Shown here: positions 55,397 through 64,000 of the stretch, piece by piece
Layout: each line of letters opens with the position of its first letter
Position numbering within the stretch: the stretch's first letter is position 1
Assembly (NCBI RefSeq): GCF_900107285.1
Contig: NZ_FNPK01000008.1
Location: forward strand, 99,989-163,988
Direction of reading: 5' to 3'
Length of the DNA: 64,000 nucleotides
Source of the DNA: Acinetobacter kyonggiensis
GTDB taxonomy: Bacteria; Pseudomonadota; Gammaproteobacteria; Pseudomonadales; Moraxellaceae
The notes under the pieces: generated by a model
Seen by the model: only the letters and a program-made list of their open reading frames with translations
What the model was told of the DNA's origin: nothing
Database searches by the model: none
Translations under genes and position numbers: made by a program

Positions 55397-56410
55397 TCAA
55401 ATCCATTTTTTCCAGCGGAAATAAATCAGTGGGCCAATGAAGAAGGCCAGCAGAATAATACCCACCATGACAAAACTGGTTGTCCCTCGAGCAAAAGGTA
55501 GTACATCTGTATTCATACCATAGATACTCGCAACGAGCATGGGTGGCGCGAGCATACTGGGCAAGATGGAGAAGCGACGAATCGTATCATTCTGTTCGGT
55601 GTTAATGAATCCAGAGGTGGTGTCGAGTAAGAATCGAACCTTTTGGAATAAGAACGCATCATGTTCAACCAGTGAGCGAACATCTTCACTGAGTTCTCGA
55701 ATATCGGCATCGTAAATATGACTGCCTAAAGCGCGTGGACGCGAGAGAAAGGTTAAAACTCGGCGTAAATCGATTAAACACAATTGTGCTTTTCCCAGCA
55801 TATCTTCGAGTTGTGCTAGGCGAGTAATCATGTCATCTAAATCAAGTATTTGTTCGCGATGACGATTGTTGAGCACTTCTGTAGAGTATTTTTCTAGGTC
55901 TTTGTGAATATCTTCCAAGATATCCGCAAGTTCATCGAGTTTGGCTTCAAGTAAGCCGAGTAATACCCACGTGGGATCTTTATAGTCAATTTCATAGTCA
56001 TTACGGCGTGCACGTGCGCGAAAGGCACGAAAGGCGACCAGTTTTTCACCACGTAAGGTAAATAAGTGTTGTTTATGCAGAATGAAAGCAACGGTTTGTA
56101 CTGTGGCTAAAATACTGGAATTGTCATCTGGTTCACCATCCACTTGAAAGTTTTTATTTTTCGTTAAAAAATAGGTGCTGATATGTAAAATACCATCATC
56201 ATCACGGTAGAATCGTGCCGATGAAGAGATGTCTTCTAAGGATTTTAGTGTGGGCAGGTTTTGCTCATAAGCGTCAAGGACCCATTGTTGTTCTTCTTGT
56301 GAGGGTGCAATTAAGTCAATCCACACTAAATCTGGATGAAGATCAAAGCCCCCATTAATAGTGGCATCTTCCAAACTACCGCGCTCTGTGGCGTAAAAGG
56401 CTTCAAGCAT
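55397..56410 (-). CDS. CorA-family divalent cation channel
   Basis: Pentameric inner-membrane magnesium or cobalt channel, 337 residues. The long cytoplasmic alpha/beta domain and stalk helix lead to two C-terminal helices with the essential GMN motif (SIYGMNTDVLPF) and a basic end RWKKWI. Family members transport Mg2+, Co2+ or, for ZntB, Zn2+; which ion applies is not visible. It is convergent with mlaB. Confidence 0.9.
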   Translation of the reverse strand: MLEAFYATERGSLEDATINGGFDLHPDLVWIDLIAPSQEEQQWVLDAYEQNLPTLKSLEDISSSARFYRDDDGILHISTYFLTKNKNFQVDGEPDDNSSILATVQTVAFILHKQHLFTLRGEKLVAFRAFRARARRNDYEIDYKDPTWVLLGLLEAKLDELADILEDIHKDLEKYSTEVLNNRHREQILDLDDMITRLAQLEDMLGKAQLCLIDLRRVLTFLSRPRALGSHIYDADIRELSEDVRSLVEHDAFLFQKVRFLLDTTSGFINTEQNDTIRRFSILPSMLAPPMLVASIYGMNTDVLPFARGTTSFVMVGIILLAFFIGPLIYFRWKKWI

Positions 56411-56562
56411 GCTGTCTTTGCTCCCCTGCGCAGTCTGGTTGAATCAATGGGTGTATTTTAGACAAGGAATTGAATAAAAACACTGCTCGAATTGCTTTTT
56501 TATGAAAAAATCTCCTTAAAATTTACTTTAATAGTATGACATTTTCAAAACAGGGTGAAAAA

Positions 56563-57156
56563 ATGACGAATTCTATCGCAATTTTTTGTGGTTCAGCTAT
56601 CGGGACGGATTCCATTTTTCTAGACACCGCACAAAAAATGGGTCAAACCATTGCTGAGCAAGGCAAAACACTGGTGTATGGCGGTGGTCGTTCAGGTTTG
56701 ATGGGGGTTGTGGCGGATAGTGCTTTGCAGGCAGGCGGAAAAGTGATTGGTGTTATTCCGAATGCCTTGGTTGACCGTGAACTTGCACATCCACATTTAA
56801 CGGAATTACATGTGGTAAAAAATATGCATGAACGTAAAACCAAGATGTCGGAATTATCGGATGCATTTATTGCCTTGCCCGGTGGTGCAGGTACTTTGGA
56901 AGAAATTTTTGAGCAATGGACTTGGGCGCAACTGGGGATTCATTTAAAGCCGTGTGCATTTTTAAATGTGGCAGGTTTTTATGATGATTTATTGAAATTC
57001 ATTCAGTTGACCACAGTCAAAGGTTTTACCCATGCTCGCTTTTCTGAAAGCATTATTGCCTCAGATTCGATTGAACAAATTTTGCAACAATTTGATGCTT
57101 TTCAAGCGCCGCAACCGAAATGGGGTATGGTCGATCAGCAGGATTTGGTGAAATAA
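56563..57156 (+). CDS. LOG family (lysine-decarboxylase-like) protein
   Basis: A 197-residue protein of the LOG/TIGR00730 family, cytokinin-riboside 5'-monophosphate phosphoribohydrolase-like enzymes that release the base from nucleotide monophosphates. Motifs are FCGSAIG near the N-terminus, VYGGGRSGLMGVVAD and PGGAGTLEEIFE (PGGxGTxxE), with ERK before it. The ATG at 56563 has GGGTGA upstream. It is 2 nt from the next gene, so the two are coupled. Bacterial substrate uncertain. Confidence 0.9.
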   Translation: MTNSIAIFCGSAIGTDSIFLDTAQKMGQTIAEQGKTLVYGGGRSGLMGVVADSALQAGGKVIGVIPNALVDRELAHPHLTELHVVKNMHERKTKMSELSDAFIALPGGAGTLEEIFEQWTWAQLGIHLKPCAFLNVAGFYDDLLKFIQLTTVKGFTHARFSESIIASDSIEQILQQFDAFQAPQPKWGMVDQQDLVK

Positions 57157-57158
57157 AC

Positions 57159-57560
57159 ATGAAAGTGATTACCGTTGCAGCAGCGATTATTTTAAATGCT
57201 CAACAGCAGCTTTTGGTGGTGCGCAAGCATAATACGACGTGTTTTATGCAAGTTGGTGGTAAGTTAGAATCGAATGAGCCACCCGAACACACCATGCTGC
57301 GTGAAATTCAGGAAGAAATTGGTTGTCAGGCACAGATTAAACAATTTGTTGGGCGTTATGAAACGGCAACGGCAAATGAACCCGATCATCAATTGGTCAG
57401 TTATGTTTATGTCGTAACTTTAGATCATGCACCCCAAATTGATGCCGAAATTGCCGAGATGAAATGGGTGGATTTGGATGATCAAAGTACCTTACTTGCG
57501 CCCTTAACCACAGAAATTGTGATGCCATGGGTAAAAAACTATTTAAAGGCAGAAGCTTGA
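57159..57560 (+). CDS. Nudix hydrolase
   Basis: A 133-residue Nudix hydrolase cleaving nucleoside diphosphate-linked compounds. The box GKLESNEPPEHTMLREIQEE followed by IG matches G-x5-E-x7-R-E-U-x-E-E-x-G-U exactly. It begins 2 nt after the LOG gene with GGTGA as ribosome site; the frame from 57120 overlaps the LOG gene and is not used. Pairing with a LOG protein suggests a shared nucleotide-salvage or detoxification role, which is inference. Confidence 0.9.
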   Translation: MKVITVAAAIILNAQQQLLVVRKHNTTCFMQVGGKLESNEPPEHTMLREIQEEIGCQAQIKQFVGRYETATANEPDHQLVSYVYVVTLDHAPQIDAEIAEMKWVDLDDQSTLLAPLTTEIVMPWVKNYLKAEA

Positions 57561-57603
57561 TTTAAGCTATTACACTGCGTGAGAAAAATGGTGCAGTGAT
57601 GGC

Positions 57604-58236
57604 TTAAATCGCTGCACTCGCGATACATGCCGCATAGACTTTCTGACAGCCCAATTGCTCAAGTTTTTGTTTTAACGCAAAGATTGAACTTCCTGTTGTC
57701 ACTACATCATCCAAAATAAGCACACGGCGATAACGCAATTTAGACGTTGTATTGATTTGGAATTGCTGCTGAATATTTTCAATGCGTTCTAGGCGAGTTA
57801 AGCCTTTTTGTGAATGTTGTTGTAAGCGCGTGATGGGTTGCCAAATCGGCAGGTCTAATTGCTTGGCTAAAATCTTGCCAAGCACCAAGGATTGATTATA
57901 ACCGCGTTCTGCTAGACGTTGATTGGAAATGGGCATCGGTACAATGGCTTGAACTTTGGGTAGCCGAAGTTGCATGAATGCGCCTGCCAGTATTTGCTGA
58001 AAATGCAGCTGTTGTTCGTATTTAAATTTTTGAATAATACGATCAATCGGATAGTCATAATGACAAGCACTTTGAATATCCATTTCTTGTCGTTGCACCG
58101 TACTTTTCAACCACGGTAATTGTTGCCAGCAATCTGCACAGACAGAGTGGATCTGTTGTTGCTCAGCATTGCAGAGTTGACAAGGGGAGATGCTTTGTAG
58201 AGCTTTTTGAAGTAATGGGTTAATGAATTGAAGCAT
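57604..58236 (-). CDS. comF: ComF-family phosphoribosyltransferase-like protein
   Basis: ComF-like protein required for DNA uptake in several transformable bacteria; the symbol follows the Bacillus/Haemophilus family and not the Acinetobacter pilin of that name. The 210-residue protein has a zinc site CQLC...CADC and a PRTase domain with VLILDDVVTTGSS, plus NQSLVLGKILAKQL. It lies downstream of a small unknown gene and recG on the same strand. Confidence 0.87.
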   Translation of the reverse strand: MLQFINPLLQKALQSISPCQLCNAEQQQIHSVCADCWQQLPWLKSTVQRQEMDIQSACHYDYPIDRIIQKFKYEQQLHFQQILAGAFMQLRLPKVQAIVPMPISNQRLAERGYNQSLVLGKILAKQLDLPIWQPITRLQQHSQKGLTRLERIENIQQQFQINTTSKLRYRRVLILDDVVTTGSSIFALKQKLEQLGCQKVYAACIASAAI

Positions 58237-58280
58237 CTTATTCTCAAGATTATATTTTTAATTTATTGATCATCAATTGA

Positions 58281-58667
58281 TTATGGGACATAAATATTAT
58301 TAATTTGGAATATAAATTGATTTTCTTTCTTGAAGATAAAAAGATCAATGATTAAATCACTTCTGCCTTCTTCAACGGTAAATAAATCGATAATTGCCTT
58401 CCAAGATTCATTTTCCATATATATGCATACGGATGTATGCCATGATTCTTCAGCTAAGCTTATGAGATGAGCGCCATAAGCATCAATATTTTCTGCAATC
58501 TCTGCAGCATATGCTAAATCAATACATTGAACAGATGGAAGCGTGTTTAAACGGCCAAAATCCTTATCTTTAAAAGCCTCAATAATTTGAATAATGCAGT
58601 CCCGCCAAATGCTTGGAATTGGAGATTGAAATTCTGAATCATATGGAACAGGTATATTTTGAGTCAT
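58281..58667 (-). CDS. Small protein of unknown function (possibly DUF7668-like)
   Basis: A 128-residue acidic soluble protein. SIWRDCIIQIIEAFKDKDF, the segment EESWHTSVCIYMENESWKAII and TVEEGRSDLIIDL resemble a family I recall as DUF7668, but I cannot confirm the name. Members sometimes look like immunity or accessory proteins; no toxin gene is next to it. AGGACAG precedes the ATG. It is more AT-rich than recG and comF, which flank it on the same strand, suggesting a later insertion. Confidence 0.6.
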   Translation of the reverse strand: MTQNIPVPYDSEFQSPIPSIWRDCIIQIIEAFKDKDFGRLNTLPSVQCIDLAYAAEIAENIDAYGAHLISLAEESWHTSVCIYMENESWKAIIDLFTVEEGRSDLIIDLFIFKKENQFIFQINNIYVP

Positions 58668-58685
58668 TTTAACTGTCCTGTTCTT

Positions 58686-60731
58686 TTAGACATAGGCATA
58701 GCGTGGTGCTTCAGGCAGCCAGCGTTTTAATAAAGCCTGTGCATTTTTAGGATAATCTTTTAAAATTTGCTGCGCGACATAATGCGCTTGATTGAGTAAA
58801 TGATCATCGCGTTCTAATTTCGCCACTCGAAAACCCATATCGCCCGTTTGTTTGGTGCCGAGTAATTCACCCGGCCCGCGAATTTCCAAGTCTTTTTCTG
58901 CAATGATAAAACCATCATTCGTTTCACGCATAATGCGAAGCCGTTCTTGTCCATTTTGTGATAAAGGATGTTTGTAGAGCAGGGCACAAAAACTGGCTGT
59001 TGCACCACGCCCAACACGACCACGAAGCTGATGCAGTTGAGAAAGCCCAAGGCGTTCTGCATTTTCAATCACCATGATCGATGCATTCGGTACATCTACG
59101 CCCACTTCAATGACGGTGGTGGCAATCAGTAACTGCAATTGATTGTCTTTAAATTGTTGCATTACCATTTGCTTTTCATCGGCTTTCATTTTGCCATGTA
59201 CTAAGCCTGTGTTCAGATGAGGAAAACGGTCTTTAATTTCAGCAAAAGTGGCTTCAGCAGCTTGTGCATCTAAAGTTTCGGATTGTTCCACCAAGGTACA
59301 GACCCAATAGGCTTGTTTGCCTTCCGCACAGTTACTGGCAATCCGATTTAAAACTTCTTCACGACGATCCAGTGGAATGGTCACTGTTTGGATCGGGGTT
59401 CGTCCCGGGGGTAATTCGTCAATCACAGAAGTATCTAAATCACCATACGCTGACATCGCCAAGGTACGGGGGATAGGGGTGGCAGTCATCACCAATTGAT
59501 GTGGAGTCATATTCTGCGCACCCTTGTTGCGTAGTGCTAAACGCTGATCAACCCCAAAGCGATGTTGTTCATCAATAATCACCAAACCGAGTTTGGCAAA
59601 GGCAACATTGTCTTGAAATAAGGCATGTGTGCCGATGACTAAATGCGCTGAGCCATCTTTAATGCTTTGCTCAGCTGCTACACGCGCTTTGCCTTTTTGT
59701 TTTCCTGAAAGCCATGACACGGTTAAACCCAGCGGTTCAAACCATTTTTTGAAATTTAAGTAATGTTGTTCCGCTAAAATTTCCGTCGGTGCCATGAGTG
59801 CTACTTGCCAACCTTCTTCTAAAGCATGACACGCTGCAATACCTGCTACTAGTGTTTTTCCTGCACCGACATCGCCTTGAACCAGACGCAGCATCGGTTT
59901 GTTTTGTTTTAGGTCTTGTGCAATTTCTTTGGATACCCGTTTTTGTGCATCGGTCATGCTAAACGGTAAGCCTGCCAACAGTTGCTTGGCAAAGTTTTGA
60001 CTGACTGAAAAAGACGGTGCTGCAATTTGCTGAATATAAGCCCGACGTGAAAGCAGGCTCAGTTGATGGGCAACCAATTCTTCAAAAATTAAGCGTTGCT
60101 GAGCGGGATGTGAACCTTGGGCCAATTGCAACATGTTGGCATTGGTTGGCGGTTCATGAATATATTCGAGTGCCTGCTTGAGCGCATAACCATTGGTGAA
60201 TTTCGCTGGTAACAGTTCAGGGAGGTCATCGCTGTGCTGTTGAAGTGCTTGCTTGACATATTCACGTAGCTTGGGCTGTGTTAAACCTTCTGTCGCAGGA
60301 TAAATGGCGGTGAGTTCTGTTTTAGGCAGAGCAGTATGTTCAGTAATCAGTTGTATTTCTGGATGATAAAGTTCTAAACCACGTGCACCGACACGTACTT
60401 CACCAAATATGCGCAGATGATTGCCAATTTTGGCACGATCCGTCAGGGCTTTATACACATGATAAAAACGCAAAGTGACTTTGCCAAAATCATCTTGTAA
60501 TAACACCGCCATAGACTTACGTTTACCGGGTGGGAAATCGACACCTTTGACTAGACCTTCGAGCAAATAACTGCGCCCCACGATCAATTGGTTCATGGCG
60601 ATGATCGTGCTACGATCTTCATAATCACGTGGCAGATGAAACAGTAAATCATCTGTGGTGAAAATATTTAGTTTTTCCAGTAAAGCAGCAGAGGCAGTTC
60701 CTACCCCTTGTAATTGATGGACGGCAGCCAT
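58686..60731 (-). CDS. recG: ATP-dependent DNA helicase RecG
   Basis: Remodels stalled replication forks and Holliday junctions. The 681-residue protein has the N-terminal wedge/OB domain, Walker A GDVGAGKTLVA, DEQH box (IDEQHRFGVDQR), TATPIPRTLAM and the C-terminal motif VIEVGVDVPNASIMVIENAERLGLSQLHQLRGRVGRG. GAGGGG precedes the ATG. Standard length; no spoT/trmH neighbours. Confidence 0.96.
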   Translation of the reverse strand: MAAVHQLQGVGTASAALLEKLNIFTTDDLLFHLPRDYEDRSTIIAMNQLIVGRSYLLEGLVKGVDFPPGKRKSMAVLLQDDFGKVTLRFYHVYKALTDRAKIGNHLRIFGEVRVGARGLELYHPEIQLITEHTALPKTELTAIYPATEGLTQPKLREYVKQALQQHSDDLPELLPAKFTNGYALKQALEYIHEPPTNANMLQLAQGSHPAQQRLIFEELVAHQLSLLSRRAYIQQIAAPSFSVSQNFAKQLLAGLPFSMTDAQKRVSKEIAQDLKQNKPMLRLVQGDVGAGKTLVAGIAACHALEEGWQVALMAPTEILAEQHYLNFKKWFEPLGLTVSWLSGKQKGKARVAAEQSIKDGSAHLVIGTHALFQDNVAFAKLGLVIIDEQHRFGVDQRLALRNKGAQNMTPHQLVMTATPIPRTLAMSAYGDLDTSVIDELPPGRTPIQTVTIPLDRREEVLNRIASNCAEGKQAYWVCTLVEQSETLDAQAAEATFAEIKDRFPHLNTGLVHGKMKADEKQMVMQQFKDNQLQLLIATTVIEVGVDVPNASIMVIENAERLGLSQLHQLRGRVGRGATASFCALLYKHPLSQNGQERLRIMRETNDGFIIAEKDLEIRGPGELLGTKQTGDMGFRVAKLERDDHLLNQAHYVAQQILKDYPKNAQALLKRWLPEAPRYAYV

Positions 60732-60765
60732 TTCCCCTCAACTTAGGTTATGTAATCAGGTGCTT

Positions 60766-61572
60766 ATGCATATTTTATTTATCGGTTATGGTAAAACATC
60801 TTGGCGTGTTGCTAAACAACTATTTGAGCAAGGGCACCAAATTACCACAATCAGTCAAAGTCCTAAAATGGATGGATACGCAACTCATTTGATTCAGGAT
60901 GTGCATCAGCTTAATTTAGATCAGATTTCACCGATTGATTGGGTCTATGTGTTGCTGAGTCCAAATGAAAGTACGCCCGAGGCTTATCAACGGGTGTATG
61001 TCGATTCGGTACAACCCATCAGCAAGGCTTTAAAACAACATCCTGTGAAAAAGGTCGTAGTTGTCTCGTCCACGCGAGTCTATGGCGAAAATCATGGTGA
61101 GCGAATCGATGATAAGTCAGAAATCATTCCAACTGATGAGCAAGGACGACGATTGTTAAAGATGGAGCAGCTTTGGCAGCAGGCTTATCCATCTGCAAGT
61201 ATCATCATTCGTCCGACCGGAATTTATGGTACATCGGTGGCTCGAATGTTGAAACTGGCTGAAAAAACTAAAACCTACCCGAATCTGCATTGGTCAAATC
61301 GAATTCATATCGATGATCTGGCAAGTTTCTTGGCATATTTGCTTCACGTGGAACATGCTGAAAAATCGTATATTGTCAGCAATAATCAGCCCAGTCTTTT
61401 GCATGAAACGATTCAATGGTTCCAACGACAATTGAATGTGCCTGAGTTGGTTTTGCAGAGTAATGAATATTCTGGAAAAAGAATTTATGCTACGCGAATG
61501 GCTGAAATGGGTTTTCAGTTGCAGCATAAGGATTGTTTTGAGGATTATTTAGAGATGTTAGGAACGTTATAA
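60766..61572 (+). CDS. NAD-dependent epimerase/dehydratase-like (YeeZ type) SDR
   Basis: Extended short-chain dehydrogenase of 268 residues. The Rossmann start HILFIGYGKTSWRVAKQL has a modified GxGxxG (GYGKTS), as in YeeZ-like proteins; VVVSSTRVYGE and RPTGIYG supply the catalytic-region pattern, though the usual YxxxK is not clear. Start at 60766 with AGG five bases upstream. Divergent from recG. Substrate unknown. Confidence 0.8.
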   Translation: MHILFIGYGKTSWRVAKQLFEQGHQITTISQSPKMDGYATHLIQDVHQLNLDQISPIDWVYVLLSPNESTPEAYQRVYVDSVQPISKALKQHPVKKVVVVSSTRVYGENHGERIDDKSEIIPTDEQGRRLLKMEQLWQQAYPSASIIIRPTGIYGTSVARMLKLAEKTKTYPNLHWSNRIHIDDLASFLAYLLHVEHAEKSYIVSNNQPSLLHETIQWFQRQLNVPELVLQSNEYSGKRIYATRMAEMGFQLQHKDCFEDYLEMLGTL

Positions 61573-61581
61573 GTAAATCCT

Positions 61582-61659
61582 CCTCCTTTTTTTAAAGGAG
61601 GGGTTAGGGGGTAAAATGAAAACCCTCATCCCAACCTTCTCCCAGAGGGAGAAGGGGTT
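61582..61659. repeat. Pair of GC-skewed hairpins between SDR gene and plsB
   Basis: CCTCCTTT/AAAGGAGG (61582-61589 and 61594-61601) and CCTTCTCCC/GGGAGAAGG (61635-61643 and 61647-61655) form two perfect hairpins, with further GGGG/CCCC-rich complementarity between them. The sequence style (CCCTCATCCCAACCTTCTCCC) recalls intergenic repeats common in gammaproteobacteria. It may also terminate the convergent transcripts. Confidence 0.6.
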
Positions 61660-61667
61660 TAAGGCGC

Positions 61668-63827
61668 TTATTTCTTTTTACGCTTTAAACGACGTTTTGC
61701 TTGTTGTGCGGCAACAGCATCCAAAGCTTCTTTGAGTTCATCATCACTAAAAGTGGTGATGTGTTGCAACATTTGTAGCGTGACATCATCTAAAACCAGA
61801 TTGGCATACTGGGCAACATTCTGGAAGTTCTCATCAAATACAATCGCATTGTCTTCGTTGTTGCGAATGTAACCTTGTTGCGTCAAGACTTTCATAAAGC
61901 TTTGGAATAAGGCTTTATCAAAGAATTCAGGTGAGTTGAACTCATAAAGCACAGATAGACGTTGACCGACCAAATGACTGAGTTCTTCCACCTGACGAAT
62001 CGAAATATTGCCTGAACCGCGTTGGGTAATTAAAGCCAACGTCATGTAATAACGCTCAAGACTTTGCATCACAGGTGCAGCAAGCACCACCAATTGGTTG
62101 TGATCTTCTGAATTGGGCGCAGGGGAAATCAGATGATCTTCAGCATCGGCCGCGATGAGTTTCGCGTTAATTAATGCATCGACATAAGCGCAAATTTGAT
62201 CTTTGAGTTCATCATCTTGCCATTTTAAGAACAATTCAGCTTTTAAGAATGGGTAAAGTGTACGAATCACACTGATTAAATCACCACGGCGGATGGAACC
62301 GTTATGTTTAACCAAAGCGGCAATTAAAGAGGGTAAGACAAAGGCATGTAAAATGTTATTGCGGAAGTAAGTCAGCAAAACGGCTTGATTGTCTTCAATC
62401 GCAATAATATCGCCCAACACATGCTTAACGCGTTTAATCAGTTTAAGTTTTAAACCGTAGGCAATAATTTCTTTGCCCGAAAGCGGTGTTACTTGTGCGC
62501 GAGCATCGTAAGGTAAAGCAGTGACTAAATTACGATAGGCATCAAGCTGTTTAATGCAAATTTCTTCATCTAAGGTATGTTTTGGGGTGGCCAATAAGAT
62601 TAATGACAACAGGGATACAGGATTGATCACCACAGCACGATTGATATTTTCTAAGATGGCATGCGCTGAACCATTCACCGCATCCGATACTTGCTGCGGA
62701 ATAGGTTCGTCATTCTTTTCAATTTTGATTTGATCGGCACCATGTTTTTTAAGTAAATCATCTAAAAACACAGGTTCACCAAAGTTGACATGCACTTTAC
62801 CGAAAATACGTTCGATTTTACGTAAGCTTTTTAAAATACCGACAATCGATTCAGACTCTTTCGGCTTGCCTTGCATTTCGCCCACATAAGTTGAACCTTC
62901 CATCAGACGTTCATAACCAATGTAGGTCGGTAAGAACACAATGGGTTTCGCTCGACCACGTAAATGACTATGCACGGTCATCGCCAACATGCCCGTTTTT
63001 GCGGGGAGTAAGCGCCCCGTCCGTGAACGACCACCTTCAATGAAGTATTCCAATGGCGTGTTGCGGGACAAAATACTGTACAGGTATTCTTTAAATACCG
63101 TAGTGTACAAGCCATTGCCACGGAATGTGCGGCGGATAAAGAATGCACCACCACCACGCAGTAATTGCCCGACAAAAGGCATATTGAGATTATCGCCCGC
63201 AGCAATGTACGGCACCATCATGCCACGTTTGTAAATCACATAAGACAGTAATAAATAGTCGATGTGGCTACGGTGGCATGGAGTGTAGATAATTTGGTAG
63301 TCTTTCGCCAGTTCACGCACTGTACTGAAGTTGTGAACTTCCACACCATCATAAAGCTGAGTCCATAAACGCGTAAGTGCCATATCGGCAAAGCGAACCG
63401 CTGAATGTGAATAGTCAGAAACAATTTCGTTCAAATAACCAATGGCACGACGTTCAGCTTCAATCATGCTGACTTTACTGCGAATACTTTCACGACGAAT
63501 AGCATCTTGTACATCGTGAGATTTAATCAGTGAATGCACCACATTACGACGGTCTGATAGGTCAGGGCCAAGCACAACTTCACGTTGACCATCTAAATAG
63601 TTATTCAGGGTATTTAGAATATAGGTCGCAGGAGACAAGTTTGGATGGGTCTTTTTGGCAAAATTGACCAGTGCACGTAAAGATTGTCCTTTATGGAATT
63701 CTAAATAGGACTGACGACCATGCAGGCCAATATTGACCAATTGTTTGACTGTACCTGGTGTTGCCCAAGTATCGGTAAACAGCAGTTTGAACCAAGAATC
63801 TTCTTTATCGGGCGAACGTCCCCAAAG
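61668..63827 (-). pseudogene. plsB: Glycerol-3-phosphate acyltransferase, N-terminally cut by IS element
   Basis: PlsB adds the first acyl chain to glycerol 3-phosphate in phospholipid synthesis at the inner membrane. About 719 residues remain, starting at LWGRSPDKEDSWF. Active-site blocks are intact: CHRSHIDYLLLSY (HX4D), GGAFFIRRTFRGN, YFIEGGRSRTGRLL and LPTYIGYERLMEGSTY. E. coli-type PlsB is about 800-870 residues, so roughly 140-180 N-terminal residues are missing. The IS6-type end begins at 63828, and the open frame runs on into the element to about 63986, giving a chimeric start. Function may be lost or supplied by a PlsX/PlsY route elsewhere. Confidence 0.88.
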
Positions 63828-64000
63828 GGCACTGTTGCAAATAGGCTGACATGATAAGCTAAATATCTTATTTATTTCGAGATACAGCAGATGAATCCCT
63901 TCCATGGTCGGCACTTTCAAGGTGAAATCATTCTTTGGGCTGTTCGTTGGTATTGTAAATATGGCATCAGCTATCGTGAACTTCAAGAAATGCTCGCTGA
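63828..64000 (+). mobile_element. IS6-family insertion sequence, left end
   Basis: GGCACTGTTGCAAA at 63828-63841 matches the IS26-type terminal inverted repeat. A transposase gene begins 63 bp inside. The element continues beyond the window, so the other end and any 8-bp target duplication are not seen. Inserted within plsB. Confidence 0.92.
63891..64000 (+). CDS. IS6-family transposase, 3' part outside window
   Basis: The ATG at 63891 begins MNPFHGRHFQGEIILWAVRW, continuing YCKYGISYRELQEMLA, the conserved N-terminal helix-turn-helix region of IS6-family DDE transposases close to Acinetobacter IS1006/IS1007/IS1008-type elements. Only 36 codons are visible; the DDE core lies outside. No frameshift in the visible part. 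Confidence 0.93.
   Translation, partial: MNPFHGRHFQGEIILWAVRWYCKYGISYRELQEMLA

Overview
The window reads as chromosomal DNA of an Acinetobacter species. It is AT-rich, and its gene content and order are typical of that genus: a pilY1/comC gene followed by two pilin genes and then rpsP-rimM-trmD-rplS, a lipase-foldase gene with lipases, a CraA-like MdfA-family exporter, an AbeM-like MATE pump, and an mlaFEDCB operon. I cannot assign a species. The tandem lipases and the IS6-family element suggest an environmental, non-reference strain, but that is inference.

Layout. 1-4.1 kb: end of the type IV pilus/competence minor-pilin cluster (PilY1 plus two pilins). 4.2-6.5 kb: S16-RimM-TrmD-L19 operon. 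6.5-9.8 kb: two paralogous secreted lipases and their membrane foldase. 10-15.6 kb: TruB, a TSUP permease and two EamA exporters flanking a large lipoprotein gene. 15.8-18.9 kb: serA divergent from a D-2-hydroxyglutarate dehydrogenase gene, a pair that can be metabolically coupled. 19-22 kb: a small lipoprotein, an unrecognised AT-rich gene and a CraA-like exporter with a long structured leader. 22-30 kb: FUSC/YccS protein, lipoprotein Cu/Zn superoxide dismutase, AI-2E-family protein, orphan ParA, an anchored nuclease-like protein, a small gene interrupted by an in-frame stop, and a methyltransferase. 30-37.7 kb: HopJ-like protein, CrcB, L31B with a Zur-like box, UbiB-like kinase, AbeM, HemW and an acyltransferase. 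37.8-49.2 kb: acyl-CoA dehydrogenase, a very large lipoprotein, AroE, HemF, RibA, Dxs and SuhB. 49.4-55.3 kb: DEAD-box RNA helicase with a long leader and a repetitive tail, then mlaFEDCB for phospholipid trafficking. 55.4-61.6 kb: CorA, LOG protein, Nudix, ComF-like PRTase, RecG and a sugar-epimerase-like protein. 61.7-64 kb: plsB, cut at its 5' part by an IS6-family insertion sequence that continues past the window edge.

The window is mostly housekeeping with envelope and lipid themes (lipases, Mla, PlsB, lipoproteins, SodC). The accessory signal is in the gaps between genes: a 287-bp MITE-like element with near-perfect terminal inverted repeats beside ribA, two copies of a hairpin-rich repeat placed just downstream of sodC and hemF, several isolated palindromes, and leader regions upstream of craA and the helicase gene. 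I saw no tRNA, rRNA, CRISPR array or prophage. I did not find a clearly new multi-gene system. The best leads are the repeats, the poly-T tract at the abeM start, the interrupted gene at 28.2 kb, a 22-residue membrane peptide and the plsB disruption.
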